Under the pieces are notes generated by a model. That model worked only from the letters and a program-made list of their open reading frames with translations, did no database searches and was not told the DNA's origin. 64,000 nucleotides of DNA. Origin: Limnobaculum allomyrinae. Its GTDB lineage: Bacteria; Pseudomonadota; Gammaproteobacteria; Enterobacterales; Enterobacteriaceae. Shown one piece after another: positions 46,684 through 55,648 of this stretch. Within the stretch, counting starts at the first letter, position 1. Every line of letters starts with the position of its first letter. Location of the stretch: positions 630,575 to 694,574 of the forward strand of contig NZ_JADRCR010000002.1 of the NCBI RefSeq assembly GCF_016649425.1, given 5' to 3'. The translations under genes were made by a program, and so were the position numbers.

Positions 46684-47142
46684 TTATACCGCATGTAATT
46701 CATGCAAAATCTCAACGACGCTGGAAAGCAACTGGTTATCAATTGATAATCCGTTGACGTGTACATGAATAACTTGTGTCCAGGGTGCAGTGCCCGGGGT
46801 ATAACAATTAACGACGATATGCACTTCAGAATTTAGACAGGCCTCCTCATCAACAGCTGACTGAATAATATATTTATCTCCAATTTTAAAAGGTTTTGAA
46901 CCAGGGGCGACTGTCTCAGTTAATACTAACGGAGCAAAAACTTTGAGTAATGAAATATCAATTAATGATTTATTGGCATTCAATACCGTTAAAGGCGAAG
47001 AATAGCTATCATCTAAAGAACCATCAAAATTAGTGTCAGGCATTTTAGTGAAAGCTTTAATTGTGCCATCAGCACCAACACCAATAAATTTCGTGGTTTC
47101 GGGAACCCGAACTAAAATACCCCTATATTCATAAATTTTCAT
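46684..47142 (-). CDS. Unknown protein heading the LC7/GTPase module
   Basis: 152 residues, no signal peptide or membrane helix and no recognised family. It contains a short calcium-loop-like acidic stretch (PDTNFDGSLDDSYSS) and a beta-rich second half (KPFKIGDKYIIQSAVDEEACLNSEVHIVVNCY) ending with a helix (QLLSSVVEILHELHAV). It lies between tadD (24 bases) and the first LC7 gene (50 bases) and belongs to the same transcript. Confidence 0.55.
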   Translation of the reverse strand: MKIYEYRGILVRVPETTKFIGVGADGTIKAFTKMPDTNFDGSLDDSYSSPLTVLNANKSLIDISLLKVFAPLVLTETVAPGSKPFKIGDKYIIQSAVDEEACLNSEVHIVVNCYTPGTAPWTQVIHVHVNGLSIDNQLLSSVVEILHELHAV

Positions 47143-47165
47143 AAAAACTCGCGATTAAAGTATTG

Positions 47166-48737
47166 TTATATAAAATCAAAAACAAGGCGTTCTTTTTTGT
47201 TTTTCTCAGCAGGAATTTTAAAGATATTCACTTTCATATCCCTTATGAAATGAAAGGTAATTAATAATGAATCCTCTTCTTTCTGTTCAATACTTATCTT
47301 TTTAATATCCCGGTGTTTATTACCGATATGCCGGGTTATTTTAGATAAAACATTCGGCATATTATTACCCTGACGAGTATTATTAAGAATGACTTGTAAT
47401 GTTGTGTTCTCATTTTGAGCCACTTTCTCAAAATTTATATTCTTTAAGGACTCCAGTGTCAGACGAGAGAATCCGGAATGGGTACCAAAACGTGCATTTG
47501 TCACTTCATTAATATTGCCCCTATTTGAATTAACCGATGAGGTTGATGGGCGAGTCGTGGTGGTGACGCTGTTTGTGCCGGCACTTACGCCTGACATAAT
47601 CGGCGGCGGTTGAACCAGTTTATCTATCGCCAGGGTATCCAGAGGTTTTATTGATGACGATGTATTACTTGCTGAAGCAGGCGGTTCTGCTGTTTTTGCC
47701 GTAGCGGTGACCGGTTGTGGTTCTGTCACTGGTGAGCTTATCTCCAGAATAGGTGCTGGAGTTTTAGGTATGGAAGAGGGTGCCGCTTTAGCGGTAGCAC
47801 TCTCGGTTTTAGGCTCTGCAATCGGTGAACTTAGCGTCTGAACTTCAGGTGTTGCAGAGAGCGCCGTTTTGGTTGCTATCTCTTTTTGTTCTAACACCGG
47901 AAAAGGAGGGACGATCGTACTTGCTATTGATTCTGTTGGTGTTTCCTCATCGGAAGTCAGCACCGTTGTCTTATCGAGAGAGATATCCTCCGTATCGCTA
48001 CGCTTAACGCGTGTTGCGGTACTCATTAATTCAGAAATTAATTGTTCTGGTCTTTCACTTAAGCCATTTACGCGAATTAAATTGTCCGCCTCTTCATAAT
48101 TGTCCATTTTGACTAAGACAAAAACGAGATTATGTATTATCGACGGTGTGCTATGCCCTCTGAGATACAGCGGCATGAGATAACTGTAAGCCTGCTGGTA
48201 ATTTTCCTGAAGAATCATCAGCATGGCCAGATTATTGACAACCTGTTCTTCCGGAACAAAAAGTGCACGAGCCGTATTGAACGATTGGTAAGCGGCATTA
48301 AACTCACCTTGCTGTGCCTGAAGTACACCCAGCATGTTATAGGCTTCACCATTTTTGGCATTCAATTTTAGTGCTGAAGTAATCGCTGCCAGCGCTTGCT
48401 GGTCTTTACCTGTAGCACTCAGGTTTTTAGCCTGTAGCAGATAGACTTTATCGTTTGGTCTATTTTCAATTAAGGGTTCAAGGTAGTGAAGAGAAGAATC
48501 GTAGTCTCCCACAAGATTGTAATATTCAGCCAATTTAAAGCGAACAGTAGGATCCTCTTTACGACTTAATTTCTCACGATAGAGTTTGACTAAACCCTGA
48601 TAGTTATTGACCTTAGTCAGGATATATTCCTGCTGTTTCTCATCCAGTTGATTTTCACCGTATATACTTCTCTGGCAGGCACTAAGAAGTAATACACAAA
48701 GTGTAACGTATATAATATTTTTATTTATGAAGGCCAC
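47166..48737 (-). CDS. tadD: TadD-like TPR lipoprotein with long C-terminal extension
   Basis: Tad pilus assembly lipoprotein of 523 residues. The lipobox LLLSAC sets the lipid on Cys21. Residues ~60-215 hold four or five TPR motifs (FKLAEYYNLVGDYDSSLHYLEPLI, GEAYNMLGVLQAQQGEFNAAYQSFNTA). Usual TadD proteins stop soon after, but here a Pro/Ser/Thr/Ala-rich linker (~245-405) leads to a C-terminal beta-rich domain (FSRLTLESLKNINFEKVAQNENTTLQVIL ... ERLVFDF) resembling AMIN-type envelope-binding domains. The extra domain may link secretin or peptidoglycan. The gene overlaps the end of tadC by 13 bases. Confidence 0.82.
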   Translation of the reverse strand: MAFINKNIIYVTLCVLLLSACQRSIYGENQLDEKQQEYILTKVNNYQGLVKLYREKLSRKEDPTVRFKLAEYYNLVGDYDSSLHYLEPLIENRPNDKVYLLQAKNLSATGKDQQALAAITSALKLNAKNGEAYNMLGVLQAQQGEFNAAYQSFNTARALFVPEEQVVNNLAMLMILQENYQQAYSYLMPLYLRGHSTPSIIHNLVFVLVKMDNYEEADNLIRVNGLSERPEQLISELMSTATRVKRSDTEDISLDKTTVLTSDEETPTESIASTIVPPFPVLEQKEIATKTALSATPEVQTLSSPIAEPKTESATAKAAPSSIPKTPAPILEISSPVTEPQPVTATAKTAEPPASASNTSSSIKPLDTLAIDKLVQPPPIMSGVSAGTNSVTTTTRPSTSSVNSNRGNINEVTNARFGTHSGFSRLTLESLKNINFEKVAQNENTTLQVILNNTRQGNNMPNVLSKITRHIGNKHRDIKKISIEQKEEDSLLITFHFIRDMKVNIFKIPAEKNKKERLVFDFI

Positions 48738-49573
48738 AGCGCCACCATCCTTATAAATCCAGGTCCACCAACAAGTGCTAAAATAGGGAACATAATAAAT
48801 ACGATCATGGGTAATGACATTTTTGCAGCCAGGCCTGATACTTTTTCATCTATCGCAAGCAATTGCATTTCTCGCATTTCTTTTGAGAGATCTAATAGAA
48901 CCATATAAACGGAAGAACCAAATTTAATACTTTGCTGTAATGTAGAAGCCAGCATTCTTACTTCCTGACTTGGCACTTCTTCATTAAGCATATCTAACGC
49001 TTCCGACATTCCACTGACTTCCATTTTCATAATAACGCGTGTCAGTAAAACAGAAATATCCGGATTAATGGTTGCCGTATTGACAGCAAGATAGCGAATA
49101 GCATTTTCAATTGTCATACCGGACTGAACGCATACGGCCATCATGTCAATAACAAAGGGTAAATCTTCAGAGATTCTTTTTACCCGTGAGCTAATGATCA
49201 TATTCTTGATCCTATTGGGTAATAAAATAATAGAAGCAATAAATATGAAGAGTATTAATACTTTCATTGTCTGAGACAAAACGAGTATTTCTAAGGACTC
49301 TAAGATCTGTACAGTTAAAACAACAAATATTATCGCCAGTGCTTTAAACAGAATATTTTTATCAAGCATTGCCGCAAGAACGACACCCTTGCTGCTTTTT
49401 CTGAGTAATCTTTCTGTCGGTGAGTCATCTTTCTTTTCAGCTACGGAGGAGGTTGCAGAGTGAGTGGCAATTTCCAGCATTTGTTTAACGGAATCTTTTC
49501 TTTTCTGTTTATACAGATGCTGTGCAATGCCAAAAATACCGATTAAGAATAGTAATGCCAATATATAAGCCAT
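48725..49573 (-). CDS. tadC: Tad pilus inner-membrane platform protein TadC
   Basis: 282 residues; a GspF/T2SSF-domain membrane protein that with TadB forms the assembly platform. Marks include RVKRISEDLPFVIDMMAVCVQSGMTIENAIRYLA, EVRMLASTLQQSIKFGSSV and the ending helix MSLPMIVFIMFPILALVGGPGFI. Four hydrophobic segments are visible. It lies eight bases after tadB. Confidence 0.9.
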   Translation of the reverse strand: MAYILALLFLIGIFGIAQHLYKQKRKDSVKQMLEIATHSATSSVAEKKDDSPTERLLRKSSKGVVLAAMLDKNILFKALAIIFVVLTVQILESLEILVLSQTMKVLILFIFIASIILLPNRIKNMIISSRVKRISEDLPFVIDMMAVCVQSGMTIENAIRYLAVNTATINPDISVLLTRVIMKMEVSGMSEALDMLNEEVPSQEVRMLASTLQQSIKFGSSVYMVLLDLSKEMREMQLLAIDEKVSGLAAKMSLPMIVFIMFPILALVGGPGFIRMVALWPS

Positions 49574-49581
49574 AATATTAC

Positions 49582-50487
49582 CTATATTTTATTCATCATC
49601 GACCAAACACAAAAAAGACCAAATAACTCGCTTGCTATACAGTAATAAAGAATCATGCGTCCGGTAGGATCGTTTAGAAGAATGTCAAAGTTTTCCGGGC
49701 TGAGAAATTTAAGGAAGAAAAAGAAACCAATAGGAATCATCACTAATATTTTAATTGATGCCCTTGGCTCAGCGGTTTTTGCATATTTCTTCCTGTACAT
49801 GATTCGTGCATTAGAAATAAGTTTACTCAGACGACTAATGACTTCCTTCACTTCACCGCCGCCTTTCATATTAATTAATACAGCAATAATAAAGAAAAAG
49901 TATTCCCGGTAGAAAAGACGTTGGTAAGAGTCCATAAAAACGCGTTCTACATCTTCACCGATCTCTAATCGTTGAGATACTATTTTGAACTCATCGCCTA
50001 CGATACCCTCTATTTTCTGCCCACACTGCTCAATAGCATGCAGTAAGGAGTTTCCGGCACTGACTGAGCCATTAATAATATTCAGGGCTTCGGCAAACCC
50101 CTCTTCAAATTCCAGCCTGGTTGCCTTTTTACTACGTAAATACAAACCATAAAGTGTTATAACAGCCAGCATCGGTAAAAAAATCTCAATACTCATTCTG
50201 ATATATTGATTATTTATAACCAGACCACTAATTAATATAATAAAGAGAATAAGTGCATGTTTGATAGTGACAGATCTATTTTTACCTTTTATATGGCGAT
50301 AAAAGTCATTCCATATATTGGTTATTGCCATGCCATAACTATATCCACTCAGCTTTTCGCCAAATGTAATATTGGTTGAAAATGATTCAATATAATTAAG
50401 GCGTTTCAGTCTCCTGTTTTGTCGATAATATAAAGTTATATGAATAATACCGAGTAAAAGCAGGATAGCGAAAAAAAGTGCAATCAT
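49582..50487 (-). CDS. tadB: Tad pilus inner-membrane platform protein TadB
   Basis: 301 residues, T2SSF family. N-terminal helix and two central helices (HALILFIILISGLVI; IEIFLPMLAVITLYGLYL) precede the conserved EEGFAEALNIINGSVSAGNSLLHAIEQCG and GGEVKEVISRLSKLI segments; two terminal membrane helices follow. The ATG overlaps the tadA stop by four bases. Confidence 0.9.
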   Translation of the reverse strand: MIALFFAILLLLGIIHITLYYRQNRRLKRLNYIESFSTNITFGEKLSGYSYGMAITNIWNDFYRHIKGKNRSVTIKHALILFIILISGLVINNQYIRMSIEIFLPMLAVITLYGLYLRSKKATRLEFEEGFAEALNIINGSVSAGNSLLHAIEQCGQKIEGIVGDEFKIVSQRLEIGEDVERVFMDSYQRLFYREYFFFIIAVLINMKGGGEVKEVISRLSKLISNARIMYRKKYAKTAEPRASIKILVMIPIGFFFFLKFLSPENFDILLNDPTGRMILYYCIASELFGLFCVWSMMNKI

Positions 50488-51770
50488 GATGATTTCCCAA
50501 ATAATTGCTTCAGTGGCTCGATTAATTCATGGAATACTGCATTCCGGTAAACAGCAGAACGCTGCAGTAATCCGAATGAGTTATAGTTTCCTTTTATCCG
50601 ACCATTTTCATCACGTTCAGGTAATGCAGTAAACGTGAAGATATCCTGTAGAATGATGTTTTCACCTTCCATTCCCATCACTTCAGTAATATTGATCACT
50701 TTCCGCGAACCGTCTGGCAGGCGACTGACTTGTAATATTAAATTGATGGCTGATGCGATATTGCGGCGAATGGCGACAAGGGGCAGGGCAGCGCTTGACA
50801 TCATCACCATGCTCTCCAGACGAGCCAACGCATCACGAGGGGAGTTGGCATGTAAAGTCGACATGGAACCATCGTGGCCGGTGTTCATGGCCTGTAACAT
50901 TTCAAAGGCTTCTTCGCCCCGACACTCACCAACAATGATGCGATCGGGGCGCATACGCAATGAGTTAACCACCAGATTACGCATGGAGATCATTCCGCGG
51001 TTTTCTGAACCGGCCATACGGGTTTCAAGGCGAACAACGTGTGGTTGCAGAAGACGCAATTCGGCGGCATCTTCTAATGTCAGTACACGTTCATCATCGC
51101 CAATATATTGTGATAAGGCGTTGAGTAAGGTGGTTTTTCCTGACCCGGTTCCTCCGGATACGATGATATTTACCCGACAACGTGCAGCAATCACCAGAAA
51201 ATTAGCCATCATTTCGTTAATGCTGCCGTATTCAATCAGATCGGAAAGGGTCTTTTTTCCTTTACCAAACTTACGAATGGAAATCGAAGTTCCATCCAGA
51301 GCGATAGGGGAGATAACCACATTTAAACGACTGCCATCCGGCATTCTGGCATCCACCAGAGGTTGGGAGTCATCAATGCGGCGACCCACTTTAGAGACTA
51401 ATCGGCGAGCAATTTCTGTTAATTGTTCATTACTGATAAATTTTTTATTGACGCGTTCAAGGCATCCACCGCGCTCAACGTAAATATGGTTAGGGCCATT
51501 GACCAAAATATCACTGATTGAATCATCCTCCATGAGTTCTCGCAGAGGGCCGTAACCGGTAATTTCGTCGACAATACTTTCAGTGAGTTGGTTTAATGTA
51601 TGACTTGATAGATAACGACCCGATGTTGTCACGACGCGTTGAATGTTTTCTGAGATTTCTTTTATCAGTAAATCCCGATCGTTTCTCAAGTCATTGAGTT
51701 TTTCCAAATCAATGTTTTTTAATACCAGTTCCCGAATTAAGAGCAGTGTTGGGGAGTTCTTTTTATCCAT
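50484..51770 (-). CDS. tadA: Tad pilus secretion ATPase TadA (CpaF)
   Basis: Hexameric ATPase that powers Tad pilus extension and retraction, 428 residues. Walker A is GGTGSGKTT (206-214); the Asp box, Walker B (MRPDRIIVGECRGEEAFEMLQAMNTGHDGSMSTLHANS) and His box follow, giving the full CpaF/VirB11 pattern. The N-terminal domain has SISDILVNGPNHIYVERGG. Strongly conserved; it anchors the identification of the whole locus. Confidence 0.95.
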   Translation of the reverse strand: MDKKNSPTLLLIRELVLKNIDLEKLNDLRNDRDLLIKEISENIQRVVTTSGRYLSSHTLNQLTESIVDEITGYGPLRELMEDDSISDILVNGPNHIYVERGGCLERVNKKFISNEQLTEIARRLVSKVGRRIDDSQPLVDARMPDGSRLNVVISPIALDGTSISIRKFGKGKKTLSDLIEYGSINEMMANFLVIAARCRVNIIVSGGTGSGKTTLLNALSQYIGDDERVLTLEDAAELRLLQPHVVRLETRMAGSENRGMISMRNLVVNSLRMRPDRIIVGECRGEEAFEMLQAMNTGHDGSMSTLHANSPRDALARLESMVMMSSAALPLVAIRRNIASAINLILQVSRLPDGSRKVINITEVMGMEGENIILQDIFTFTALPERDENGRIKGNYNSFGLLQRSAVYRNAVFHELIEPLKQLFGKSS

Positions 51771-51839
51771 ATTGGTTAGCTCAGTTATTAACCTGGATTA
51801 TCCGTAATCCTATTTATAGAGTTAAAGTTTCTTTTTGAT

Positions 51840-52976
51840 TCAATTGACTTTTTTTTCAAAAAAAGATTTGAAGAAACTCTTTGGACTGGATTCTGTGTGT
51901 AAGGCTTTTTTACCTAACAACATGGCGGCAAACTGACGCAATGCGTCATCAACGTTCTCATTCCTTTTCTTCGGATCTTGTTGATAGGCGCGAATAACAT
52001 CAATGGATTGCCCGAGATACTCTTCAATATCACTGTTTGTGAGTTCGTTTTTAATCGGAGGGCGATAATTGTTCAGGCAAATAAACACTCTGGGCACATG
52101 GGCGGTATTACCGGATAGTCCGCTACGTGAAATATGGTCAAGCACCGTTTTTGCGATGCGCAGAGAAGACAAATCACGGGTAATTAGCAGTAGTAAGCTA
52201 TGAGAATACTTCAGAATGTAGTCAAGCCGTTCCTGGGAGCAGTTGTAAACCGGATTATCAATAAAGATCATATTGAAACGGTTAAAATTTTGGTCTTCAT
52301 AGTTCCAGGGACGCTCCTTTTGTTCCATTTTGACGCTGATATTCTTATCAAAAGGCAAAATAGAACCATCTTTCGGTATGGCTCTTCCCAGCAGTAAATC
52401 CAGATCTAAACTTCCTGCGGCACCCTGAACCATTAAGAGCGGGATGGTGCTTGCTTTGCCGGCGGTTTGCAGCAAATCGTAGCAAAATGATGATGCACCA
52501 CTGCCTCCTTTACACCCCAGAACACTGAAGATAATTGAGCCGCGCATGAGAGTATTGTTGGATTGCTCCAGTACAAACTCCGGTAGTTCAGGTAATTGAC
52601 TGGCAAGGTGAAGATACGATGCCCCCAACTTATTCATTTCCCGGGCAAAGATAATTGAGTCACTATCTCCCAGCAGGATACAGCGTGTATTTACCGGAAC
52701 TAACAGGGCAATAGATTGTTGAAGCTTGGTGATATCCGTGCAGTTTTCAATATCGGCGACAATGACATCCGCCCCCTGCGTAATGGTAATATCGGAAATA
52801 CTTAAGAAATTCTGCATGATACTTTCCGTATCATCAATATCGTACATCAGCAGAGTACTATTGATATCATCCAGTATTCGTTTACGCGAAGAGATGATCG
52901 CGACTCGATGTTGAGTTTCGGGATTAATCGCGCTGGCTTTGTTCTGTTCTGTTTTGTCATCGTTGAATAGTTTCAT
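51840..52976 (-). CDS. tadZ: Tad pilus localisation protein TadZ (CpaE)
   Basis: 378 residues with an N-terminal receiver-like domain (VAIISSRKRILDDINSTLLMYD ... DVIVADIEN) and a MinD/ParA-like ATPase-type domain. The deviant Walker A is seen as GCKGGSGASSF, where the usual Lys-Thr of the P-loop end is changed to Ala-Ser, as in several CpaE/TadZ proteins. It places the Tad machine at its site in the cell, often a pole. Lies between rcpA and tadA. Confidence 0.88.
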   Translation of the reverse strand: MKLFNDDKTEQNKASAINPETQHRVAIISSRKRILDDINSTLLMYDIDDTESIMQNFLSISDITITQGADVIVADIENCTDITKLQQSIALLVPVNTRCILLGDSDSIIFAREMNKLGASYLHLASQLPELPEFVLEQSNNTLMRGSIIFSVLGCKGGSGASSFCYDLLQTAGKASTIPLLMVQGAAGSLDLDLLLGRAIPKDGSILPFDKNISVKMEQKERPWNYEDQNFNRFNMIFIDNPVYNCSQERLDYILKYSHSLLLLITRDLSSLRIAKTVLDHISRSGLSGNTAHVPRVFICLNNYRPPIKNELTNSDIEEYLGQSIDVIRAYQQDPKKRNENVDDALRQFAAMLLGKKALHTESSPKSFFKSFFEKKVN

Positions 52977-53003
52977 ATTTAAGATTCCAGATACATTGAC
53001 TGT

Positions 53004-54461
53004 CTATTTAGAAAAACCACCGCGGTTCAGGAAATTGTGGGTATTCTGAGAAAGCCTGTCTTCATACGTGACTTCATCTACGTTGACATTGAAGAACAGC
53101 TGGCTGCTGTTGCTTTTGTTGTAATCGGGTAAATAGATTGGTTGAGTGGAGGTAACCGGTCTGACAAGATTAACCGTGGCAAATATGACCAGCTCGGTTT
53201 TCTCTCGTTGTGTACTTGAATTGCGGGCTAATGCGCCAAGAATAGGGATTTCACCGATAAAAGGAACTTTGCCTAAGGTTTCTTTATCATTTTCACTGAG
53301 TAAACCACCAATAACAAAACTGTCACCGTCAGCCAATTCAATCGTCGAACTTGAACGACGAGTGACCAGAGTAGGGATGTTATAAGTATTGTATGCATAA
53401 GAACCGGAAACACTGCTGATCTCATTGGATAAATACAGTTTAATTTTCTGTTTTTTCTCCACCTTGGCCGCAATACTTAATTTTATTCCGTACTCTTTAT
53501 AAGTGACTGACGTCCCTTCGTTATTATCATTTTTGGTTAGAATTGGAATCTCTCCACCAACCAAAAAATCGGCTGTTTCACCGGATAAGACGGTCAGATT
53601 CGGCTGCGCCATGATTCGGGCAACAGAATCATTTTGGATGGCATTAATCGTATTGCTGATATTTTTAGAGTCGAATCCGCCTTTAAATCCGATCAAGCTA
53701 AAGACACCTGGATTATTCGCCGTGGTTCCACCGGTCATAATGCTGTCGAGAGTCAGGCTACTCCAGTCGATACCTAATGCATCAGTAAAACTCTTGCTGA
53801 CCTCAACAACGGTTAATTGCACATTAACCTGATTGGTATTTAAGAGTTGCATACGATTGATAACATTCTCATATCGTCTGTTTTTCATGAAACTGATATC
53901 TTTTACTTTATTGGTTTCACCAATGTTTCTTGTGGAATCCTTTTCATCGTCTCTTACACCGCTGATGGTTGCTCCAACCAGACGATAGATAGCATCCATA
54001 CTCTCTTCATCAGAAACGGTTCCGCTAATGATATAAGTCACTTTATCGGCATTGGCATCACCAACAAAACGGGTAATTTCAACGTTATTACCGGGGAATT
54101 CTTTGCTGACTCGCTGGTTAAGATCGCCCAGGAAAGGGTCAACACTGATATTACGTTTGAGTAATACTTTCGAGTTTTTTCCATAAACGATTAATTCGGA
54201 ATTCCCGGTGCTTTTTGCATAGATAACGATATTTTTATCGTTAATAACTTTGTAATCAGCGACGCGAGGATTAGAGACAAAGACAGTCTCCAGACCTGCA
54301 GGTACCGTGATATTTCTCGACTGACCGTATTTCAGAAAAATTGAATTTGCAGAAGCTGCACTGCTGACGGCAAAAAAAAGGACTAATGCCATAAGCGGAT
54401 ATGAAAGCGTTCGGATGGCGGACTTACCAAATATGAAAACGTGCATAAATAACCTTTTCAT
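53004..54461 (-). CDS. rcpA: Tad pilus outer-membrane secretin RcpA (CpaC)
   Basis: 485 residues. After a signal segment ending in SAASA comes the pilus/BON-like domain (SIFLKYGQSRNITVPAGLETVFVSNPRVADYKVINDKNIVIYAKSTG), then the secretin domain with VNVQLTVVEVSKSFTDALGIDWSS, MAQPNLTVLSGETADFLVGGEIPI and the C-terminal FVIGGLLSENDKETLGKVPFIGEIPILGALARNSS. Forms the outer-membrane pore for the Flp fibre. Its ATG overlaps a possible 31-codon frame by one base. Confidence 0.93.
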   Translation of the reverse strand: MKRLFMHVFIFGKSAIRTLSYPLMALVLFFAVSSAASANSIFLKYGQSRNITVPAGLETVFVSNPRVADYKVINDKNIVIYAKSTGNSELIVYGKNSKVLLKRNISVDPFLGDLNQRVSKEFPGNNVEITRFVGDANADKVTYIISGTVSDEESMDAIYRLVGATISGVRDDEKDSTRNIGETNKVKDISFMKNRRYENVINRMQLLNTNQVNVQLTVVEVSKSFTDALGIDWSSLTLDSIMTGGTTANNPGVFSLIGFKGGFDSKNISNTINAIQNDSVARIMAQPNLTVLSGETADFLVGGEIPILTKNDNNEGTSVTYKEYGIKLSIAAKVEKKQKIKLYLSNEISSVSGSYAYNTYNIPTLVTRRSSSTIELADGDSFVIGGLLSENDKETLGKVPFIGEIPILGALARNSSTQREKTELVIFATVNLVRPVTSTQPIYLPDYNKSNSSQLFFNVNVDEVTYEDRLSQNTHNFLNRGGFSK

Positions 54462-54556
54462 TATTTATATCCCTTGATGATGCTCTTATCGAGTAACCAT
54501 GCCTTAACGGCACCAAAAACTATCAGTGAATGCGATGGTTTAACCACGTAGCTCAT
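54461..54556 (-). CDS. Possible 31-residue small ORF between rcpC and rcpA
   Basis: ATG 54556 opens inside the end of rcpC and the frame (MSYVVKPSHSLIVFGAVKA ...) stops one base into the rcpA start (TAATG). Tight overlaps on both sides suggest coupling, but there is no ribosome site and no known family. It may only be a translation bridge. Confidence 0.25.
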   Translation of the reverse strand: MSYVVKPSHSLIVFGAVKAWLLDKSIIKGYK

Positions 54557-55403
54557 GAACAGTCTGTTTAGTTTCTGTGCCACTGGTATTGGTATCCAGA
54601 ATGATGTCTTCTGAAACGGGCCACATGGCTTCAACATCCGGCAGAATGGATTTGTCGTTGATCGCATGTTCTTTATGTGAGGCAGGAAATATGATCAGTT
54701 TCGCTTTGTCTTCCAGACCTTTCAGAAGTTTGACGTCTTTATCTTTGAGTTCGGCGATTAATTGGCTTCCGCTTTCTATAACCGGAACACCATTTCTATC
54801 AACGACTTTTGCGGGCCGAAGCGCAAGCACTCGGCGATCTTTTAGTAGTGGTTTAAGGCGTGTATTTTCAATGGATGAACTGGGTGAGACGATCTCCTCA
54901 CTGCCATCGTTCAATATTTTCCTGCCATAAGCCAGATAGATATCAATACCCTGACCCGCTTTAATATTATCGAAGAGGTAGTTATCATTTTGGGATAACT
55001 GGAAGGTATAAAGTACATTTCCTGGTTGTAAAAACATAGCCAGATATTCCGGGGAGTCCGGCTCAATAAGTGATGAAACAGGAATCAATGCTCCTTCCGC
55101 GACAGGGGTATTCACAATCGATGTGGCCAGTGTTTTCGTTCCTATCGAGAATTGCCTTTTCTCGTCGCTGCCCTGAACAATTTTCATGGTTTGTAGACGA
55201 AAATCATCGGTACTTAATACGGTATTCGCTGTAATCTCTTTTAACGCCATGGCAACAGTAATGGTTTCTTGTGCCGGTTCTACTGGATTAGCAGTTACCT
55301 GAACGGGGGCTGGTTGAGGTTCGGGTTTGCTTAATATCAGGAAAAGGCCAATCATTCCAATAACTGTCATGACAATATAAATAACCAAGACATTTTTCTT
55401 CAT
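54540..55403 (-). CDS. rcpC: Tad pilus assembly protein RcpC (CpaB)
   Basis: 287 residues. N-terminal membrane anchor (VLVIYIVMTVIGMIGLFLIL), then an SAF domain (VAMALKEITANTVLSTDDFRLQTM; VNTPVAEGALIPVSSLIEPD) and the CpaB/RcpC domain (QPGNVLYTFQLSQNDNYLFDNIKAGQGIDIYLAYG). It is thought to help the secretin or bind peptidoglycan. ATG 55403 after AGGGA is chosen over ATG 55412 and the frame start at 55424. Confidence 0.88.
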   Translation of the reverse strand: MKKNVLVIYIVMTVIGMIGLFLILSKPEPQPAPVQVTANPVEPAQETITVAMALKEITANTVLSTDDFRLQTMKIVQGSDEKRQFSIGTKTLATSIVNTPVAEGALIPVSSLIEPDSPEYLAMFLQPGNVLYTFQLSQNDNYLFDNIKAGQGIDIYLAYGRKILNDGSEEIVSPSSSIENTRLKPLLKDRRVLALRPAKVVDRNGVPVIESGSQLIAELKDKDVKLLKGLEDKAKLIIFPASHKEHAINDKSILPDVEAMWPVSEDIILDTNTSGTETKQTVHELRG

Positions 55404-55532
55404 TGTAAGCATCCCTAATCTCAAGATTTATAACGGGTGTCATATATGTATCTTGCTATATTGATAATCAGTTATTTTTGGCATAGCTACCGCACGGATT
55501 TTACTTCCGGTATTTTTATACATATTGTTTTT

Positions 55533-55568
55533 ATAAAAGCGTTGATAAACGTTTATCAACGCTTTTAT
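55533..55568. terminator. Perfect 36 bp palindrome between flp and rcpC
   Basis: The sequence centred between 55550 and 55551 is its own reverse complement for 36 bases (core AAAGCGTTGATAAAC and its mirror). As RNA it would form a long stem just after flp. It may act as a partial terminator or 3' stabiliser, leaving pilin mRNA in excess over the rest of the operon. Confidence 0.6.
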
Positions 55569-55586
55569 TGTTAGTGACTATTCAGG

Positions 55587-55613
55587 CTTAATTTCCCGTC
55601 AGGGGAAATTAAG
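55587..55613. terminator. Second hairpin after flp
   Basis: Perfect 11 bp stem CTTAATTTCCC / GGGAAATTAAG with a 5 base loop, followed by TTTTT on the plus strand. It lies 36 bases after the flp stop in the direction of transcription. Confidence 0.55.
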
Positions 55614-55648
55614 TTTTTCAATTATGAGTTCAGCGAATCTATCTTGTT

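Noticed and set aside
50635-51483. 282-codon plus-strand frame opposite tadA
   Set aside because: Arg/Ser/Thr-rich antisense shadow of the strongly conserved TadA ATPase; no ribosome site or family.
51840-52976. TadZ as an active ParA-type ATPase
   Set aside because: The P-loop reads GCKGGSGASSF, lacking the usual Lys-Thr, so normal ATP hydrolysis is doubtful.
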